NCBI RefSeq assembly: GCF_031755915.1
Contig: NC_083385.1
Span: 12,607,001 to 12,671,000, forward strand
Length of the DNA stretch: 64,000 bases
Reading direction: 5' to 3'
From: Ziziphus jujuba
Lineage: Eukaryota > Streptophyta > Magnoliopsida > Rosales > Rhamnaceae
Numbering within the stretch: the stretch's first letter is position 1; every line of letters starts with the position of its first letter. The notes beneath the pieces are model-generated. The model was not told the origin of the DNA. It made no database searches and saw only the letters and a program-made list of their open reading frames with translations. This document shows, piece after piece, positions 10,542 to 22,305 of the stretch. The translations under genes were made by a program, and so were the position numbers.

Positions 10542-11677
10542 TGATACGAACCTAGGACGACCTGCTCCTAAACCCGTATTATATTAGCCTGGATCTTTAA
10601 TTAAGTTCAAGTTCTAATGGAATGGACCTCAACCCCTAACCAACCTGTGGTTAGAAACCTTGGTATAATGTAGACGCCACAATAGGGGATGGAAAACCTA
10701 TTGATAAGTCAAGCTAAAACAACCAATTCTCTAATGGTGTTTTAGGTGTTCTCAAAGAACAAAGAGATAAGTAATCTCACAAGTATTTTTTTAATCAAAT
10801 CAAAGTTGTATTCTTATTGGAAAATAAGCCTTTAAATAGGCTACAAAGCCACGAAATAAAACCCTAGAAGATAAAGAAAACCAGCCACCACACATAAAGA
10901 AACCTAGTTGGCCGAAACTATACTTCCTTTCCTAATCTAAGTTTGATTAATTAATTCCTTTATATTAAATTAGGAATTAATTAATTTACAATGGAAAGAA
11001 TAAAATAAAAACCTTCCTAAAGTTATTTTTCCAGAAAATAAATAAATAAAAGCCAAAAAGTAATGGTAGTTTCCTAAAACAAAAAGTAAAAACAAATTAG
11101 GAAACTAAAAATGCTAGCCTTTTGATCAAGTTGACTTTGATCAATCTTTGACCTCTTTGAGCTTCAAATCAGCTTCTAGATTCTTTTTAGGATGCCAAAT
11201 AATCTGAATATGAAGTCCCACACGTTGCCCATGCTTGGAAAAATAAGAAAAGGCTAATACAGTAAAATACAGTAAAGCCAGCAAGCAATACAGCAAATTC
11301 GGCCAAATTGTTGATGCTGTCCGTACAAGCCCTTTTTGATTGCATTTGAGGCTGCTTTAACTTGATTCCATGACCTATTAGGCATATGTATTGAACCCAT
11401 AAAGCATTGGAACCATTTCATGCTTCCCGGACTCCAAAAATGTACCAAAACCGTCACTCGGGTCCGTATCAGCTTCTACCACTTGGATGCTTCGAATAGG
11501 CTTTGTATCTTCAAGTATGGACAAGCTCTGTTGAGATTGATTAACCTCTGTATAAATACTCCCAGGTTGTCCTTAAATCTCTTAATTTGAGCTCTTGTGA
11601 TTGGCCTAGTCTTCATCCGTGTCGAGTCAGCACCCCAGCAGGTTATCGGTGGAGCGGGCTCGGGTGAAATCACATCA
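10542..11677 (-). repeat. 5' LTR of gypsy C
   Basis: 1136 bp, starting TGATACGAACC and ending AATCACATCA. It is close to the solo LTR at 38163-39299, as both carry the diagnostic CTAAGTTTGATTAATTAATT stretch. Confidence 0.9.
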
Positions 11678-12202
11678 ACTTTGATCTCCAAATCAGCTTC
11701 TATATGGTTTTTAGGATTCCAAGTAAGCTGATCATAAAGTCCCACACGTTTCCCTTGCTTGGAAGAAAGAGAAAAAGCCAATGTAGCACAATACAGTAAA
11801 GCCAACAAAAAATACAGCGAAAACAGGCCAAATTTATTAACTGTCTGTACAACCCCTTTTTGGATAACTTTGAAGATGATTTGACTTTATTCCACATATT
11901 CTTAGACATATGTATTGAATCCATGAAACATTGGAACCATTTCATGCTTCCCGACCTCCATAATTGCACAAAAACCGCTACCTGGGTCCGTACTAGCTTC
12001 CACCACTTGTATGCTCAAGATAGATCTTAGATCTTCAGGTATGGAAAAGCCCTTTTGAATATGAATTACTCCATGGATAAATGCAGCAAAATTGTCCTTA
12101 AATTTCTTAGCTTGAGCACTAGTGATCGGCCCGGTCTTCATTAGTATCGAGTCGGTACCCTAGCAGATTGTCAGTTGAGTGGGTTCCGGTGGATTCGCAT
12201 CA

Positions 12203-12487
12203 TTCCGCTCCTCTTGAAAAGGATTTGCCCTCAAATCAGGGTCATTACCTGCAAAAAAAGGAGACAAATCAGAAACATTAAATGTAGCATTCATATTATA
12301 CTCACCCGGTAAATCAAACTTGTAGGCGTTTTCATTGATCCTTTCCAAAACTTGAAAATATCCATCTCCTTGCAGCATAAGCTTGGACTTTCTTTGTTCG
12401 GGAATCCTCTCATTCCTTGGTTGAAACCAAAACCAATCTCCTGGGTCAAACACTATCACAAAAAATACTAAAAATACATGTTCATCA
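12203..12487 (-). pseudogene. Gypsy B pol 3' tail (RT scrap plus integrase C-terminus)
   Basis: Minus-strand frame reading HDEHVFLVFFVIVFDPGDWFWF, then [12 protein letters not shown] and EYNMNATFNVSDLSPF. The first part derives from RT (compare ELVFLGFVV in gypsy K) and is joined directly to the integrase C-terminal region. This is the same fusion as in gypsies A, H and J. The upstream part was lost where the copia LTR begins. Confidence 0.75.
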
Positions 12488-12935
12488 TGTTGGGGTGAGA
12501 AGGTTATGATCAAGAGCAAGCTAGCTTGAAGTGTTAGCAACAAGCAAGCTTTTGGTGATGCTCTTGGGAATGGTTGTGTATGAGTTGTGTTTTTAGGTTT
12601 TGGTTATGGTGTTTTCTGGTTTTTAGGGTTCCTAGAGTGTTCTAAGGTGTTGAAGAAGAGATGAGTAGAAGGGGACGACGTTGGTTTTTGAAAATGAGGC
12701 TTAGATGTATAGCCATCTCATTCATTTGACAATATAAGCTTGAAATTACAACTAGTTCACACATGCCACGCATGTGAGCTTACAAAGTGAGTAAAGTATT
12801 TGAAATTTAATAAGTAAAATGGTCAACACCTAACTTTTTATACACAAAAGAGGTAAAAACCAGCTGCAACATGTCTATTCCAAATATAGTAAAAAGTGGC
12901 ACATGGTTTGAACTAAGTTCCTATTGTTTCACTAG
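12488..12935 (-). repeat. Copia LTR fragment (3' portion), inverted
   Basis: Begins TGTTGGGGTGAG, the reverse complement of the copia LTR end, and runs for about 448 bp. It matches in reverse about 15730-16173. It interrupts gypsy B at its left end. At its right end it stops mid-LTR and joins plus-strand copia integrase sequence, so this is a rearrangement junction rather than a clean insertion end. Confidence 0.85.
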
Positions 12936-15116
12936 TGGAATGGTGCATCAATTCACAACACCATACACACCACAACAAAATGGTGTTTGTGAAAGGGAAA
13001 ATAGGACCTTGATGGAGATGGCAAGGTGCATGATACAAAAGACGAACATGCCAAAGAAGTTTTGGGCCGAAGCCATATACACAGCTAGCTACATCCAAAA
13101 TCGAGCATACACCAAAGCCAATGAGTCCAAGACACCCTGTGAGATGTGGTATGGAGAAAAACCATCTTTGGACAGCATAAAAATCTTTGAAAGTGTTTGT
13201 TTTCTCCATGTTCATCCACACATGAGAGACAAGCTTGACAAAAGGGCAAATGTGGGCATCTTGGTCGGCTTTAGTGAGGTTACCAAAGGATTTAGGGTTT
13301 TCAACTTGGAAACCAAGAAACTTGTGGTAACAAGGGATGTGAGGATTGATGAAGATGCTGTTTGGGATTGGACAAAGGAGGAGCTTCTTGTCCATGAAGA
13401 TAATGCTCGGTTGGATGATGAAGAAGAAGAAACCAATGACAATGACAATGAAGAAAATGAAGATGATAAGGAGGATGCACTTGAGACCATTGGAGCCGAA
13501 TTGGAGATTGGAGATGGTGTTAGAGGAGAAAGGCCATTGTCCAAAATATATGAACGGTGCAATGTTGCCTTGAGTGATCCTACCAATGCTCAAGAAGCTA
13601 TACAAAAGAAAAAGTGGATGGAGGCCATGCAAACCGAAATGGATATGATAGAAAAGAATGAAACTTGGTCTTTGGTTTCTAAACCTAAAAACAAGAAACC
13701 AATTGGTGTAAAGTGGATCTTTAGGACCAAGTTCAACCCGGATGGAACAATATGCAAGCACAAGGCAAGGCTTGTGGAAAAAGGCTATGCACAACAAGAG
13801 GGTGTAGATTATGGAGAGACGTTTGCATCGGTTGAAAGAATGGAGACCATAAGGCTCATCCTATCCATCTCGACCTCAATGTCATGGAAGGTGTACCACC
13901 TTGATGTAAAGTCGGCTTTCTTGAATGGTGTGCTTCAAGAGAAGGTTTATGTCAAGCAACCCGAGGGCTTCATTGTTCAAGGACATGAGGACAAAGTCTA
14001 CTATCTACACAAGGCACTTTATGGGTTAAAACAAGCACTTAGGGCTTGGTATGGAAAGATTGATGGTTACTTGACCTACCAAGGCTTTAGGAGGAGTCCA
14101 AATGAGCCAACACTATACATAAGGAATGAAGAAGGCATGATTGTTATCTCACTCTACGTGGATGATTTGTTGGTCACTGCTGAAAATGAAAAGAATATGA
14201 AAGTTTTGAAAAATGAACTTGAAAAGGAGTTTGACATGTCAAACCTTGGTGAATGAATTACTTCCTTGGAGTGGAAGTGATGCAATGCTCTAGGGGTATT
14301 TTCATATCTCAAGAGAAATACATCAAAGATCTTTTGAAAAAGCTCAACCCTGATGAATGCAAGCCAATGTCAACACCAATGAGCCAAGGAGACAAATACA
14401 AGAAGGAGGATGGCACACCAAAGGTAAACCCGACCCTATATAGAAGCATGATAGGAAGTTTGCTCTATGTATGTTTATCAAGATCGGATATTATGCATGC
14501 CACATGTGTTTTGTCTACATATATGCAAGCACCATCCCAAAACCATTTTGTAGGTGCCAAAAGAATTCTTAGATACTTAAAAGGAACACAAGACTTTAGA
14601 GTTTGGTATGATAGGCAAGATGTGATGAGATTAATGGCCTACTCGAATAGTGATTGGGCTGGATGCTTGGATGATATGAAGAGCACTTCGGGGTATCTTT
14701 TCTCACTAGGTAGTGGGCCATTCTCATGGAATACAAAGAAGCAAGAAACAACCACTCAAAGCACCGCCGAAGCCGAGTACATTGCTTGCTCTTCATGTGC
14801 AAATCAATGCATTTGGCTTAGGAAATTATTGGAGGACCTTGGTTATCCTCAAGAGGGTTCAACCATCATCAAATGTGACAACACTTCAGCCATATCAATA
14901 GCCAAGAACCCCGTTCAACATGGAAGGACAAAACACATACCGGTGAAGTATCACTCTTTGAGCGAGTTTGAAGAAAATGGAGAAGTAAGCTTGGAATATA
15001 TCAAGACCGAAGATAACCTTGCAGATTTCTTCACCAAGCCACTTCCAAAAGCAAGATTTGAGACCTTGAGGAAGCTTCTAAATATTTCAAGCAAGAACAC
15101 CAAGGAGGAGTGTTGA
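12936..15116 (+). pseudogene. Copia D pol (integrase end, RT, RNase H), frameshifted
   Basis: Starts inside the integrase core (MVHQFTTPYTPQQNGVCERE, which carries the third catalytic acidic residue). An acidic linker follows, then RT (IGVKWIFRTKFNPDG; active site YVDDLL near 14155) and copia RNase H ending at 15116. A 1-base deletion near 14250 (GGTGAATGAATTAC for an expected GGTGAAATG...) splits it into 12871-14256 and 14253-15116. RNase H reads YSNSDWAG where copia E has YSDSDWAG, so an acidic residue is lost. The frame ends in the LTR (GAG TGT TGA), as in copia E. Confidence 0.85.
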
Positions 15117-15142
15117 AATGTGGTGATCTTGCCACAATATGC
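12936..15142 (+). mobile_element. Copia D, old and 5'-truncated, continuing at 21326-22279
   Basis: Plus-strand copia element that lacks gag, protease and the first part of integrase. Its pol tail is followed by the first 32 bp of its 3' LTR (15111-15142). The rest of that LTR resumes at 21326 after copia E, which inserted there. Its protein differs clearly from copia E, so it is an older or separate subfamily. Confidence 0.85.
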
Positions 15143-16173
15143 TGTTGAAGTGTGGCAATTTTGCCACTTGATGGTGCATGTCACCGGCTAGCATGCACAC
15201 ATTGGTATCAAATCCTTTCCTTTTATGAGTTTATATTTTTTGTATGTTTTTAATTGATTCAAGGTATATTTTGATAATGTTTTGTGCGTAAGTTATGTAT
15301 GCAAAATTATAGGCAAAATTATGCACAAAAGAGTAGGAATGTTATGCTTGAAGTGCCTATGGTGCTGGATTCATAATTTCCAGCAACATAGTTCCACTAT
15401 TTATCTTATATCTCAGGTTGCAAATGGAGTTTTGGGCTGAAATTTTGGGGGATGTCTACAGACATATATAGAAGACTATTGTTTAAAGTTCAGGTCAAAA
15501 TGACATGGGAAAGTCCATTTTCTATTCCAAACAGATTGCTGTATCTGATGGGCCCAGTATGCAAAGTATGGGTCAGCTTTGGAGCTGTTTGGCCCATGAT
15601 CCGGTTCCAGAACTTTTCTAACTCTTGGAACAATATTTATTGGAAAGGATGCTTCAAACCAAGTTTCATAAGCAGATACAAATGGGAACTAAGTAGGTGA
15701 AGCTAGTTTGGTTGTTTACCCAAACTAGTTAAACAATAGGAACTTAGTTCAAACCATGTGCCACTTTTTTACTATATTTGGAATAGACATGTTGCAGCTG
15801 GTTTTTGACTCTTTTGTGTATGAAAAGTTAGGTGTTGACCATTTTACTTTTTAAATTTCAAATACTTTACTCATTTTGTAAGCTCACATGGTTGGCATGT
15901 GTGAACTAGTTGTAATTTCAAGCTTATATTGTAAAATGAATGAAATGGCTACACATCTAAGCCTTATTTTCAAAACCCAACGTGGTCCCCTTCTTCTCAT
16001 CTCTTATTCAACACCTTAGAACACTCCAGGAACCCTAAAAACCAGAAAACACCATAACCAAAACCTAAAAACACAACTCACACACAACCATTCCCAAGAG
16101 CATCACCAAAAGCTTGCTTGTTGCTAACACTTCAAGCTAGCTTGCTCTTGGTCATAACCTTCTCACCCCAACA
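15143..16173 (+). repeat. 5' LTR of copia E
   Basis: Begins TGTTGAAGTGTGG and ends CACCCCAACA; 1031 bp. It carries an inner near-palindrome (TTTCCAGCAACATAG near 15377). The LTR should hold the promoter, but I could not fix a TATA box with confidence. Confidence 0.95.
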
Positions 16174-16176
16174 AAA

Positions 16177-16188
16177 TGGTATCAGAGC
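16177..16188 (+). promoter_or_regulatory. Primer-binding site of copia E
   Basis: TGGTATCAGAGC, tRNA-Met type, 3 bases after the LTR end. Confidence 0.93.
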
Positions 16189-16308
16189 AAGGCATATTTT
16201 TTGTGAGATTTGTGAGGTTTTTGGGCTGGTTCGTTCCTTGAGAGTGGAGAGATACTTGAAAGCACAAATATATTTTCATATTCCTTCATACTAGAAAGCA
16301 ACATTCAC

Positions 16309-19300
16309 ATGGCTTGTTCAAGTTTTTCAACTCCTTCTCCTCCTATCTTCAATGGGGAGAACTACAACATTTGGAGTATCAAGATGCAAGCCTACTTGAA
16401 GGCTTATGGTCTTTGGGAGGTCACCATAAATCCCCAAGAACCCGAGCCTTTGAGACAAGGGGCAACGGTCAACCAAATCAAGCATCATGAGGAGGAATTG
16501 GCTAAAGGTTTCAAGGCTCTCACCGCCATTCATTCTTGTATTAGTGATACCATTTTCACAAGGATAATGGCATGTGAGAGTGCCAAAGAAGCTTGGGATA
16601 AACTTCAAGATGAGTTCCAAGGGAGTGCAAGGACAAGGCAAATGCAAATCCTTAACCTAAGGAGGGAGTTTGAGACTATCAAGATGAAAGACAAAGAAAC
16701 GGTTAAGGAGTTCACCACAAGGCTTCTTAATGTGGTGAATCAAATTAGGGTGCTAGGTGAAAGATTAAGTGACCAAAGGATTGTGGAGAAGGTGTTGGTC
16801 TCCTTGCCCGAGAGGTTTGAAGCTAAGATATCTTCATTGGAGGAGTCAAGGAACCTAAATGAAATTTCCTTGACCGAGTTGGTGAATGCCTTGCAAGCTA
16901 CGGAGCAAAGGAGGAGGATTAGACATGAAGAATCAATGGAGGCTGCATTTGTGTCTAATCAACATCAAAAGACACATAATCAAAAGAAGAACAAGCTTAG
17001 GGTCATAAAGGAGAAAGGTGAAACTAGCAAACCCGAGAGGAAGTCCTATGAACCTTGTCACCATTGCAAGAAGAAAGGTCATCATCCAAGAAGGTGTTGG
17101 TGGAGGCCGGATGCATTTTGCCATAAATGGCAACAAAAGGGTCATGTGGAGAGAGTATGCAAGGCAAACAAGAAAGATAAGCAACAAGCAAATGTTGCTA
17201 AAGATAATGCAAGTGATAGTGAATCCGAAGAGTTGTTTGTTGCTACTTGTTTTAGTAGCATCAAAAATGATGAAGGATGGATCATTGATAGTGGAGCAAC
17301 ACACCATATGTCTCACAAGCATGAGTGGTTCACAAACTTGGATAGGAGCAACCACAACAAAGTCAAAATTGGAAATGGAGCCTTGATGGAAGTGAAAGGC
17401 AAAGGAGATGTGGTGATACACACCACCAAAGGTATCAAAACTATCCATGATGTTCTCTATGTACCTTCTTTATGTGAGAACTTACTTAGTGTAGGTCAAA
17501 TGCTTGAGAACAAATATGCATTACACTTCTCAAACATGACATGCACTATAGTTGATCCACATGGAAATGAATTAATGTGTGTTGGAATGAAGAACAAGAA
17601 TTTTAGGTTGAATATGGATGAAAATGGTGCATCGGTTGCATTGAACACCAAAGTTGAGAACACCTCTCAACTTTGGCATAAAAGACTAGGCCATGCTAGC
17701 TTTAAGTCGTTGGTAGGCACACATGAACTTGTTAGAGACATGCCATTGGTGGAGAAGCAAGAACATGTGTGTGAAGTGTGTCAAAAAGGAAAGCATACTA
17801 GGCTAGCATTTCAATCTTGTTCTTGGAGATCAAAGGAGAAGCTAGGACTTATACATTCGGATATTTGTGGTCCTATGAGTGTTCCATCCTTAAATGGCAG
17901 CAAGTATTTCATAACTTTCATTGATGATTACTCAAGAATGTGTTGGGTGTATTTCCTTGAAAGAAAATCACAAGCTTTGGAGAAGTTTGTAGAATTTATG
18001 AAGTTAGTGCAAAATCAATCCGGTTGCACTATAAAGGTGTTAAGGACGGACAATGGTGGGGAATACACAAGTGAGGCTTTCAAACAACTTTGTAAGGATC
18101 ATGGTATAGTTCATCAATTCACTACACCATACACACCACAACAAAATGGTGTATGTGAAAAAAAAAACCGTACCATCATGGAGATGGCTAGATGTTTGTT
18201 GTTTGAAAGTGGCTTGCCAAAGAAGTTTTGGGCCGAAGGAGTTAATACATCTATCTACATCCAAAATAGGCTTTACTCCAAGTCTTTGAGGAGTAAAACC
18301 CCATTTGAGCTTTGGTTTGGATATAAGCCTTCTCTTGATCATCTAAGGGTATTTGGAAGCATTTGTTACATCCTAATACCACAAGAGAAGAGAGGAAAGC
18401 TTGATGAAAGGTCACAAGTTGGTGTCTTGGTTGGCTATAGTGATGTGACCAAGGGATATAGAGTGTATAACTTGTAAACCAAGAAACTTGTGATAAGTAG
18501 AGATGTGAAAGTTGATGAGGAAGCTAAATGGGTTTGTAGTAAGGAGGAGTTGGCTAGTATGGATGAAGACAATCGGCTTGAAGCTCATGATAACGATGAG
18601 GAACAAGGAAATGATGAAGGTGCTGCCCATGATGATGAATATAATGAGAATGAGCTAGAAATCTCCATAGGGGCTGATTTGGAGATTGGTAATGGTGTGA
18701 GAGGCAAAAGACCTCTCAATGAGATTTATGAAAGGTGTAATGTGGCATTGAGTGATCCAATCAATGTCCATGAGGCTATGGCAAGAAAAGAGTGGGGACA
18801 AGCCATGCAAGATGAAATCGATGTGATAAACAAGAATGACACTTGGAGCTTGGTAACAAAACCGAAGGGAAAGAATGCTATTGGGGTGAAGTGGATCTTT
18901 AGGACCAAGTACAATCCGGATGGGTCCATAAATAAGCACAAGGCAAGGCTTGTTGTCAAAGGATATGCACAACAAGCCGGTGTGGATTATGGAGAGACTT
19001 TTGCATCGGTTGCAAGGATGGAAACCATAAGACTTCTTCTTGCAATTTCGGCACAAAAGTGTTGGAAAGTATATCACCTTGATGTGAAGTCAGCCTTCTT
19101 GAATGGAATATTGAAGGAGGAGGTCTATGTTGTGCAACCCGAAGGTTTTATGAAGAAATGAAGTGAAGAGAAGGTATACAAGCTACACAAGGCCTTGTAT
19201 GGCCTTAAACAACCTCCTAGGGCAAGGTATGCCAAGATAGATGGTTTTTTAACAAAGCATGGATTTAGGAGGAGTCCTAATGAGCCTACATTGTATATTA

Positions 19301-20295
19301 GGACTCATGGTTGCATGGTGTTGGTTTCTCTTTATGTTGATGACCTTCTAGTGACCGGTGGTAATGAGAAAGAAGTGAGCAATTTCAAAAGTGACCTATA
19401 ATTGAACTTTGAGATGTCTAGCCTTGGAGAGATGAAATACTTTCTTGGAATTGAAGTTGTCCAATCATCCAAGGGCATCTTCATATCTCAAGAAAGCTAT
19501 GTGAAGGAGTTGCTCAAGAAGTTTGACATGGAAGATTGTAATAGCGTTGCCACACCTATGAATGAAGGCACCAAGTTGGTGAAGGATGATGATTCTCCAA
19601 AGGTAAATCCTTCCATCTATAGAAGTTTAATTGGTAGCCTTTTATATGTATCCTCTACTAGATCGGATATCATGTTTAGTGTGGCTGTTTTGTCAAGATT
19701 TATGCATAGTCCATCACAAAATCATCTTAGTTGTGCAAAAAGAATCCTAAGGTATTTGAAAGGTACTAGTGATTTTGGTATATGGTACAAGGATGGCATG
19801 AATGAAGCTTTGCTTGGTTATAGTGATAGTGATTGGGCTGGTTCTTTGGATGATAGCAAAAGCACATCGGGCTACATTTACACTCTTGGAAATGGTCCTT
19901 TCTCATGGAATTCCAAGAAGCAACAAACCGTTGCACAAAGCACCGCGGAAGCCGAGTATATTGCTTGCTCAAGTTGTGCTAATCAAGGTGTTTGGCTTAG
20001 GAAATTATTGGAGGACTTGAGCTTGAAGCAAGAGGAAGCCACGGTAATATTGTGTGACAATACTTCAGCAATAGCAATTGCACAAAATCCAGTCCAACAT
20101 GGGAGGACCAAGCATATACCGGTCAAGTATCATTCCTTAAGGGAATTTGAAGCACGTGGTGAAGTGAAGTTGGAGTATGTGACTTCCGAGGAGAACTTGG
20201 CGGATATCTTCACCAAGCCATTGGGAAAGAAGAGATTTGAGATATTGAGAGGACTTCTCAATGTCTCATACAAAATTGCCAAGGAGGAGTGTTGA
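16309..20295 (+). pseudogene. Copia E gag-pol polyprotein, full length with three stops
   Basis: One frame of 1329 codons from ATG at 16309 (MACSSFSTPSPPIF) to TGA at 20293-20295. Domains in order: copia gag core (about residues 50-200); two CCHC knuckles (about 249-262 and 271-284); aspartic protease IIDSGATHHMS (about 325); pre-integrase LWHKRLGHASF and CEVCQKGKH; integrase core with HSDICGP, RTDNGGEY and NGVCEKKNRT; RT with VKWIFRTKYNPDG and YVDDLLV (about 1010); RNase H with GYSDSDWAG (about 1171) and TKHIPVKYH. Stops are TAA at 18475-18477, TGA at 19159-19161 and TAA at 19399-19401, with no frameshift between. The second knuckle reads CHKWQQKGH, where copia F has CHKCQQKGH, so a zinc ligand is replaced by Trp. 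Confidence 0.95.
20281..20289 (+). promoter_or_regulatory. Polypurine tract of copia E
   Basis: AAGGAGGAG lies directly before the 3' LTR start TGTTGAAG. It is within the last codons of gag-pol. Confidence 0.75.
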
Positions 20296-21320
20296 AGTGT
20301 GGCAATTTTGCCACTTGATGGTGCATGTCACCGGCTAGCATGCACACCTTGGTATCAAATCCTTTCCTTTTATGAGTTTATATTTTTTGTATGTTTTTAA
20401 TTGATTCAAGGTATATTTTGATAATGTTTTGTGCGTAAGTTATGTATGCAAAATTATAGGCAAAATTATGCACAAAAGAGGAGGAATGTTATGCTTGAAG
20501 TGCCTATGGTGCTGGATTCATAATTTCCAGCAACATAGTTCCACTATTTATCTTATATCTCAGGTTGCAAATGGAGTTTTGGGCTGAACTTTTGAGGGAT
20601 GTCTACAGACATACATATAAGACTATTGTTTAAATTTCAGGTTAAAATGACATGGGAAAGTCCATTTTCTATTCCAAACAGATTGCTGTATCTGATGGGC
20701 CCAGTATGCAAAGTATGGGTCAGCTTTGGAGCTGTTTGGCCCATGATCCGGTTCCAGAACTTTCCTAACTCTTGGAACAATATTTATTGGAAAGGATGTT
20801 TCAAACCAAGTTTCATAAGCAGATACAAATGGGAACTAAGTAGGTGAAGCTAGTTTGGTTGTTTACCCAAACTAGTTAAACAATAGGAACTTAGTTCAAA
20901 CCATGTGCCACTTTTTTACTATATTTGGAATAGACATGTTGCAGCTGGTTTTTGACTCTTTTGTGTATGAAAAGTTAGGTGTTGACCATTTTACTTTTTA
21001 AATTTCAAATACTTTACTCATTTTGTAAGCTCACATGGTTGGCATGTGTGAACTAGTTGTAATTTCAAGCTTATATTGTAAAATGAATGAAATGGCTACA
21101 CATCTAAGCCTTATTTTCAAAACCCAACGTGGTCCCCTTCTTCTCATCTCTTCTTCAACACCTTAGAACACTCTAGGAACCCTAAAAACCAGAAAACACC
21201 ATAAACAAAACCTAAAAACACAACTCACACACAACCATTCCCAAGAGCATCACCAAAAGCTTGCTTGTTGCTAACACTTCAAGCTAGCTTGCTCTTGGTC
21301 ATAACCTTCTCACCCCAACA
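20290..21320 (+). repeat. 3' LTR of copia E
   Basis: 1031 bp, matching the 5' LTR. By-eye differences include ACACC/ACACA near 20347, GAGGAGG/GAGTAGG near 20480 and CTCTAGG/CTCCAGG near 21171. The right flank TATGC repeats the left flank. Confidence 0.95.
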
Positions 21321-21325
21321 TATGC

Positions 21326-22279
21326 AAGGTAGTTCGGTTACACTTGCACTCTTTATTTTGTAACATCAAAGACCAAACATTATTATGTTTATGCATTTTT
21401 TTTTATCATGTAATGTTTAAGAACAATATCCTTTTTGTAATGCCCTAAGCTCATTATCTAGCTTAAGGCCTTTTTTGTCTAGTTGCTGGAATTGTATTTC
21501 CAGCAACATAAGTCCACTTCCTTGGATGCCGTTTGAAGTAGGTTTGGGATTTGGATCTGAATTTTGGATATGATAAACTAGATATGCAGAGGAAGCATCA
21601 GAAAAAATAATGACCCAATTTGGAGCTGGGAAGGCTGAGTTAAGTCCAAAACAATCTGACCCTTGTGCAGTTTTGTTGTCCAGAAAACTGGGCAAAACTA
21701 CCTCGGGTTTGATTACTTTTGAATGGGTAAATGGAGTGTTTTTTATCTGGTTTTTGGCTAGAACATAGTTTAATATTCAAAAAGACTTCCCTCCAATTTT
21801 CAAGTCAAATGGAGCTGGTTTTCAAATTCAAATATATTAGACAAGCTAAACTGCCCATTAAAGAAGGTTTCTTGCATGCCCAGCACATTGATTAGAGTTA
21901 GTTAAGGTAATTTGGCTTCATTGGTTACTTTTAATGCTTTTGTATTTATTACTCAATATGTCAGCATACCTAATTATCTTTTTGATGTATTTAAAAGTAT
22001 GAAAATTGTAATGAAAAACGTTGAGAAAGAAAATATTCAAAAAAACAGATTTTGAAAAACAACATTTTTGGCTCTCTCTCTCTCTCTCAACTACTACATT
22101 TTGGTTTCTTCTTATTCCCAAAAGCTAACAACCATCTCAAGAACCCTAAACCTCCATTAAAACCAGAAACAAAACCTTAACAAATCCAAAAAAAAAAAAA
22201 ACAAAATCAAGAACCAAGAACCAACAACAATCATTCTTGACTAACACCTTGAATGATTGTGCTCTAAGGTACAACAACA
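21326..22279 (+). repeat. Remainder of copia D 3' LTR
   Basis: Continues copia D's LTR after the copia E insertion. It is alignable in outline with the copia E LTR (AATTGTATTTCCAGCAACAT near 21490; a similar 3' end ACCTTGAATGATTGTGCTCT) but much diverged. It ends TACAACAACA at about 22279. A (CT)n run lies at 22072-22088 and an A run near 22189-22202. Confidence 0.75.
22072..22088. repeat. (CT)n microsatellite
   Basis: About 8.5 CT units within the copia D LTR, just upstream of its transcribed-leader-like AACCCTAAACC region. Y-patch-like CT runs are common near plant promoters, but no function is claimed. Confidence 0.7.
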
Positions 22280-22305
22280 TAAACCTACACCAAATTCCAT
22301 CACTA

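Larger units (their letters stand above)
9277..11677 (-). mobile_element. Gypsy C, internally deleted, inserted in the LTR of gypsy B
   Basis: Flanked by the target duplication ACTTT at 9272-9276 and 11678-11682. Read on the minus strand it has a complete 5' LTR (10542-11677, 1136 bp), a primer site, a leader and then only the last ~212 bp of the 3' LTR (9277-9488). The whole of gag and pol is gone. Between the 3' LTR piece and the leader sit about 11 bases (CCGGTAGCTCG) that match gag, so at least two deletions or a filler-type repair occurred. Confidence 0.88.
8666..12202 (-). repeat. 3' LTR of gypsy B (split by gypsy C)
   Basis: Two pieces, 8666-9276 and 11683-12202, join into an LTR of about 1.13 kb. 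The join is marked by the duplicated target ACTTT of the nested element. The inner boundary ends GGATTCGCATCA at 12202, the family's LTR terminus. Confidence 0.85.
8666..12487 (-). mobile_element. Gypsy B, truncated, hosting nested gypsy C
   Basis: A minus-strand gypsy fragment. Its 3' LTR starts TGATACAAACC at 8666 and continues to 12202, interrupted at 9277-11682 by gypsy C. The 3' coding tail (12203-12487) follows. It is then cut where a copia LTR begins at 12488. The LTR belongs to a diverged subfamily (CTAATTATATTCAAGTTCTA near 8721) shared with the solo LTR at 35317 and different from the other copies. The 5' part of the element is missing. Confidence 0.85.
15143..21320 (+). mobile_element. 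Copia E, complete Ty1/copia element with target duplication
   Basis: Two LTRs of 1031 bp each (15143-16173 and 20290-21320), primer site, full-length gag-pol and polypurine tract. It is flanked by TATGC at 15138-15142 and 21321-21325. It inserted 32 bp into the 3' LTR of copia D. By eye the two LTRs differ at about 13 positions, so the insertion is fairly recent. Three in-frame stops in gag-pol mean it is not autonomous now. Confidence 0.96.

Noticed and set aside
12913..13797. 294-codon ORF antisense to copia D pol
   Set aside because: It is the shadow of the RT/integrase frame on the other strand, and similar antisense frames appear opposite copia E and F.
15111..16173. A tandem LTR-internal-LTR-internal-LTR array made by unequal recombination
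   Set aside because: The target duplication TATGC on both sides of 15143-21320 and the resumption of a diverged LTR at 21326 show simple nesting instead.
16933..17448. 171-codon antisense ORF, also seen opposite copia F (24709-25224)
   Set aside because: It mirrors the gag/protease coding strand; its presence in both copies follows from their homology.
22072..22088. CT run as a telomere or satellite signal
   Set aside because: It is a short simple dinucleotide run inside an old LTR with no array around it.
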